Of a DNA stretch of 64,000 nucleotides, positions 61,901 through 64,000 are shown piece after piece. Both the position numbers and the translations under genes were made by a program. Source of the stretch: Eledone cirrhosa (taxonomy: Eukaryota > Mollusca > Cephalopoda > Octopoda > Eledonidae). The stretch covers positions 67,210,051 through 67,274,050 of the forward strand of contig OZ024744.1 in NCBI GenBank assembly GCA_964016885.1, given 5' to 3'. Numbering within the stretch: position 1 is the stretch's first letter; each line of letters opens with the position of its first letter. Below the pieces are notes generated by a model, which saw only the letters and a program-made list of their open reading frames with translations, was not told the DNA's origin and searched no databases.

Positions 61901-62400
61901 GGCAGATTTTGGGATTCCGTGTTTTAGCATTTGGTGAAGTTATTGGTGGTTGTGGTGTTGTTATTTTTGAATATGTGTTTTGGTGTCGGCTGTTGTTGTT
62001 TGTAGGGACTGAGCGTTTGTTTTGTCCCGGGTAAATTAATGAATTTGCAGTACCTGGCAGTACAAAACCTATTACGTAAAGAATACCGGCAAATGATGCG
62101 GTTTCATAGGAGTGTGTAAGTGTGTGTTGTAAGAGGAATAGATGATAATTTGTGTAGGTTTGGGTGTCCTGTGTGAGCTGAGAGAGGTAAATTCCATGAG
62201 ATAGTAGGAGGTAAAGATGTTGTTTTGGGGTTGATAGTAGTAGGCGGAGGAGATGTTGACAGTGATGATGATGATGATGGGTTGTTGCTTGAATGAACTA
62301 TCGGGGCAGTCAGAGGAAGTGATTTTTCGGTTTCCTGCTGTGAACAGCTGGGATCTGAGAGGTTGATGGTTTCATTTAGTAAGTCATCCATTGTGGTTGA
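58960..62400 (-). pseudogene. Jockey/CR1-like LINE, nearly full length but decayed
   Basis: From right to left on the minus strand: a Ser/Pro-rich segment that may be ORF1 (61680-62391). Endonuclease remnants follow, with LTETHLNPLHSEAEV near 61450 and LSDQDMVLCDLRF near 61115, where relatives have SDHD, so the catalytic His reads Gln. The reverse transcriptase has MNYRPISLTSHIIKVFEKVL at 60224, motif A YLDFSKAFDHN near 60005, motif B SSGAPQGTLLG near 59860 and motif C FADD at 59749-59760. A C-terminal part has YSIQRRRERYLICMMWKIF at about 59200-59260. Numerous stops and frameshifts separate these blocks. The motif order and FADD fit Jockey/CR1-type elements; the exact clade is unsettled. Confidence 0.85.
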
Positions 62401-63025
62401 ATTGAGGAGTGATTGAAGCTGTTGTTATTCAGATTGAGCAATATTTGAACAAACTTGTTGGTGTTGTTGTTGTTGTGGTGGTGGTGGTGGTGGTGGTGGT
62501 GGAAGAAATAAATAATGAGAAATGAGATAGATTGAAGGGACGTGGGGGGGGGGGGGGTGGAATTGGCAAAAATGTTTCTAAAGAAAAATAACAGGTCCAT
62601 ATATATATAAGTAAAAAGAAATTCAAGTAAAAAGAAATTCAAACACTCATATATGAAAAAAACAACCTGTGACAACCCCCCCCCCTTCTTATTTGAAGAA
62701 CTATTGTAAAGCGAATTGGCGCGAAATTTATTATAATTATTGACAAACCAATCAAATTACTTCTCGAAAAACCTGGCATTTCGAGCCACTTTTTCCATAT
62801 AAAACAAGTAACATTCAGAGACCAACCAGATGTGAGAAAAACCACAGACCCTCCATCTCAACTCACCTTTTAAAAAGCAGAAGAACTGCGAAACCGGTAA
62901 AGGAACCAAATAAATATATATGTTTTTTTTTTAAATAAGACTCCAGTTGCATTTTCGATTTCATCTCTTTTTCTTTATACTTTCACTCGTGTAGGACACC
63001 GGTTATTTTTCAATTTGTAAAAAGA
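62401..63025. other. Region upstream of the decayed LINE, no gene supported
   Basis: Contains (GTG)n at about 62470-62500, a run of G at 62546-62558, a duplicated 'aagtaaaaagaaattcaa' at 62609 and 62624, and a C run at 62678-62687. The 62700-62900 part could be a LINE leader but shows no diagnostic motif. Confidence 0.4.
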
Positions 63026-63899
63026 AACATGGTTTCCGAATAGAACAACATGGAGAATGCCTTTAGTCATCAGGAAGTCAATTCTCAGCTAAGTTCCCAG
63101 GCGATGCGTCGACACAGGGAACTTATACAAAAATAATTCATGTTGTTCCATTCGGAAACCATGTTTATTCCCTTTCAGAAACTAATTAGTTGGAGTGAAA
63201 TTTTAGTAAGTAAGTTAATTTTTATAATTTTCTTATTTTACGTCTTTCATATAATTGTTCTGCATCCCCTTGCATTGAACCACAAAGTTACTAAGACAAA
63301 ACCTATATATTTGCTAGCATAGGTACGCATCTGTATATATATGTTGGTAGATATACTAATTCTTTATAATTATCTCCAAATTATTTTGTTGAGCAAAAAT
63401 TTGCCAAAACTGCTACTATAGTTCATAGTAATAGTTCGGCTACTGTCTTCTTAATACCCCACTCCTCACTGATTAACCTCGTTGTCACGTGTTTGATTCT
63501 TTTGAATTTGCCACCGACCAAGAAGGCAGTGATTTTTTCAATGTCTTGGAATTTAGTCCTCGCTTGCTTTTTTCCATCCACTGAATTATTTTTGTATAAG
63601 TTCCCTATGTCCACGCATCGCCTGGGAACTTAGCTGAGAATTGACTTCCTGATGACGAAAGGCATTCTCCATGTTGTTCCATTCGAAAACCATGTTTATT
63701 CCCTTTCAGAAACTAATTAGTTCGAGTGAAATTTTAGTAAGTAAGTTAATTTTTATAATTTTCTTATTTTACGTCTTTCATATAATTGTTCTGCATCCCC
63801 TTGCATTGAACCACAAAGTTACTAAGACAAAACCTATATATTTGCTAGCATAAGTATGCATCTGTATATATATGTTGGTAGATATACTAATTCTTTATA
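63026..63899. repeat. 539-bp-type repeat family, inverted relative to 43766, with internal direct and inverted copies
   Basis: 63140-63368 recurs at 63671-63899 (offset 531 bp; atgtttattccctttcagaa, acgtctttcatataattgtt, aacctatatatttgctagca). These are the reverse complement of the family at 43766-44628. In addition 63026-63138 is the inverted copy of about 63578-63690. No coding potential is evident. Confidence 0.85.
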
Positions 63900-64000
63900 T
63901 ATATATATATATATAAATGAAAGGTATAGAAAATATTGTAGCAAAAAGCCAACAGTATTCCATATATATACATATATTTATATATATATATATATATATA
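63895..64000. repeat. (TA)n microsatellites at the right edge
   Basis: TA runs at about 63895-63915 and from 63961 to the end of the window, separated by about 45 bp of ordinary sequence. Confidence 0.85.

Overview
This is repeat-dense eukaryotic DNA, and I see no host gene with a credible exon structure. The best fit is a cephalopod, most likely an octopus. It carries a tRNA-derived SINE with the 'ctgagttcaaattccgccg / ggggtcgat.aa.taagtaccag' signature, a second SINE with 'gggccgaccaaagcc...gaagcccgtcgtatatatg', a LINE whose 3' end reads (TCA)n-ccgttttacgtccg...gctagcatgggtt, and very many CA, TA and TACA microsatellites. The taxonomic call rests on memory of these families and not on a search.

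Layout. Positions 1-3383 and 7072-32256 form one tandem satellite with an 84-bp unit, about 340 units, already running at the left edge. It is split by a 3.7-kb RTE/BovB-like LINE on the minus strand (3384-7071) that keeps an unbroken 1039-codon endonuclease/reverse transcriptase ORF. The satellite holds higher-order duplications of 2100, 2263 and 1426 bp, each close to a whole number of 84-bp units. At 32257-32300 a SINE scrap leads into a 5.5-kb minisatellite built from 9-mers such as accaccact and atcaccact (to 37780), with a plus strand almost free of G.

From 37781 to 64000 the window is a graveyard of mobile elements set in microsatellites. It holds a frameshifted Tx1/L1-like LINE (39215-41405, minus), SINEs (45752, 46169, 58370), a small non-autonomous hAT element with a SINE nested inside (46066-46471), and two broken hAT transposase genes (47240-48366 and 49373-51142). 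It also holds LINE C-terminal fragments (51850-52150 and 54896-55687), a deleted second copy of the RTE-like LINE (56175-57963, minus), and a decayed Jockey/CR1-like LINE (58960-62400, minus). Between these lie several unnamed dispersed families, each seen two or three times, and four almost perfect palindromes with arms of 27-54 bp (42463, 44630, 45401, 58701).

The most unusual feature is the 84-bp satellite. On the plus strand every typical unit carries what looks like a complete 3' splice-site module: branchpoint-like TGCTAAC, then 32 nt with no intervening AG, then TTGCAG. It has no matching strong donor. The unit is also open in at least four of six frames, so its long 28-residue-periodic ORFs are probably not genes. 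No operons, CRISPR arrays, rRNA genes or intact tRNA genes were seen.
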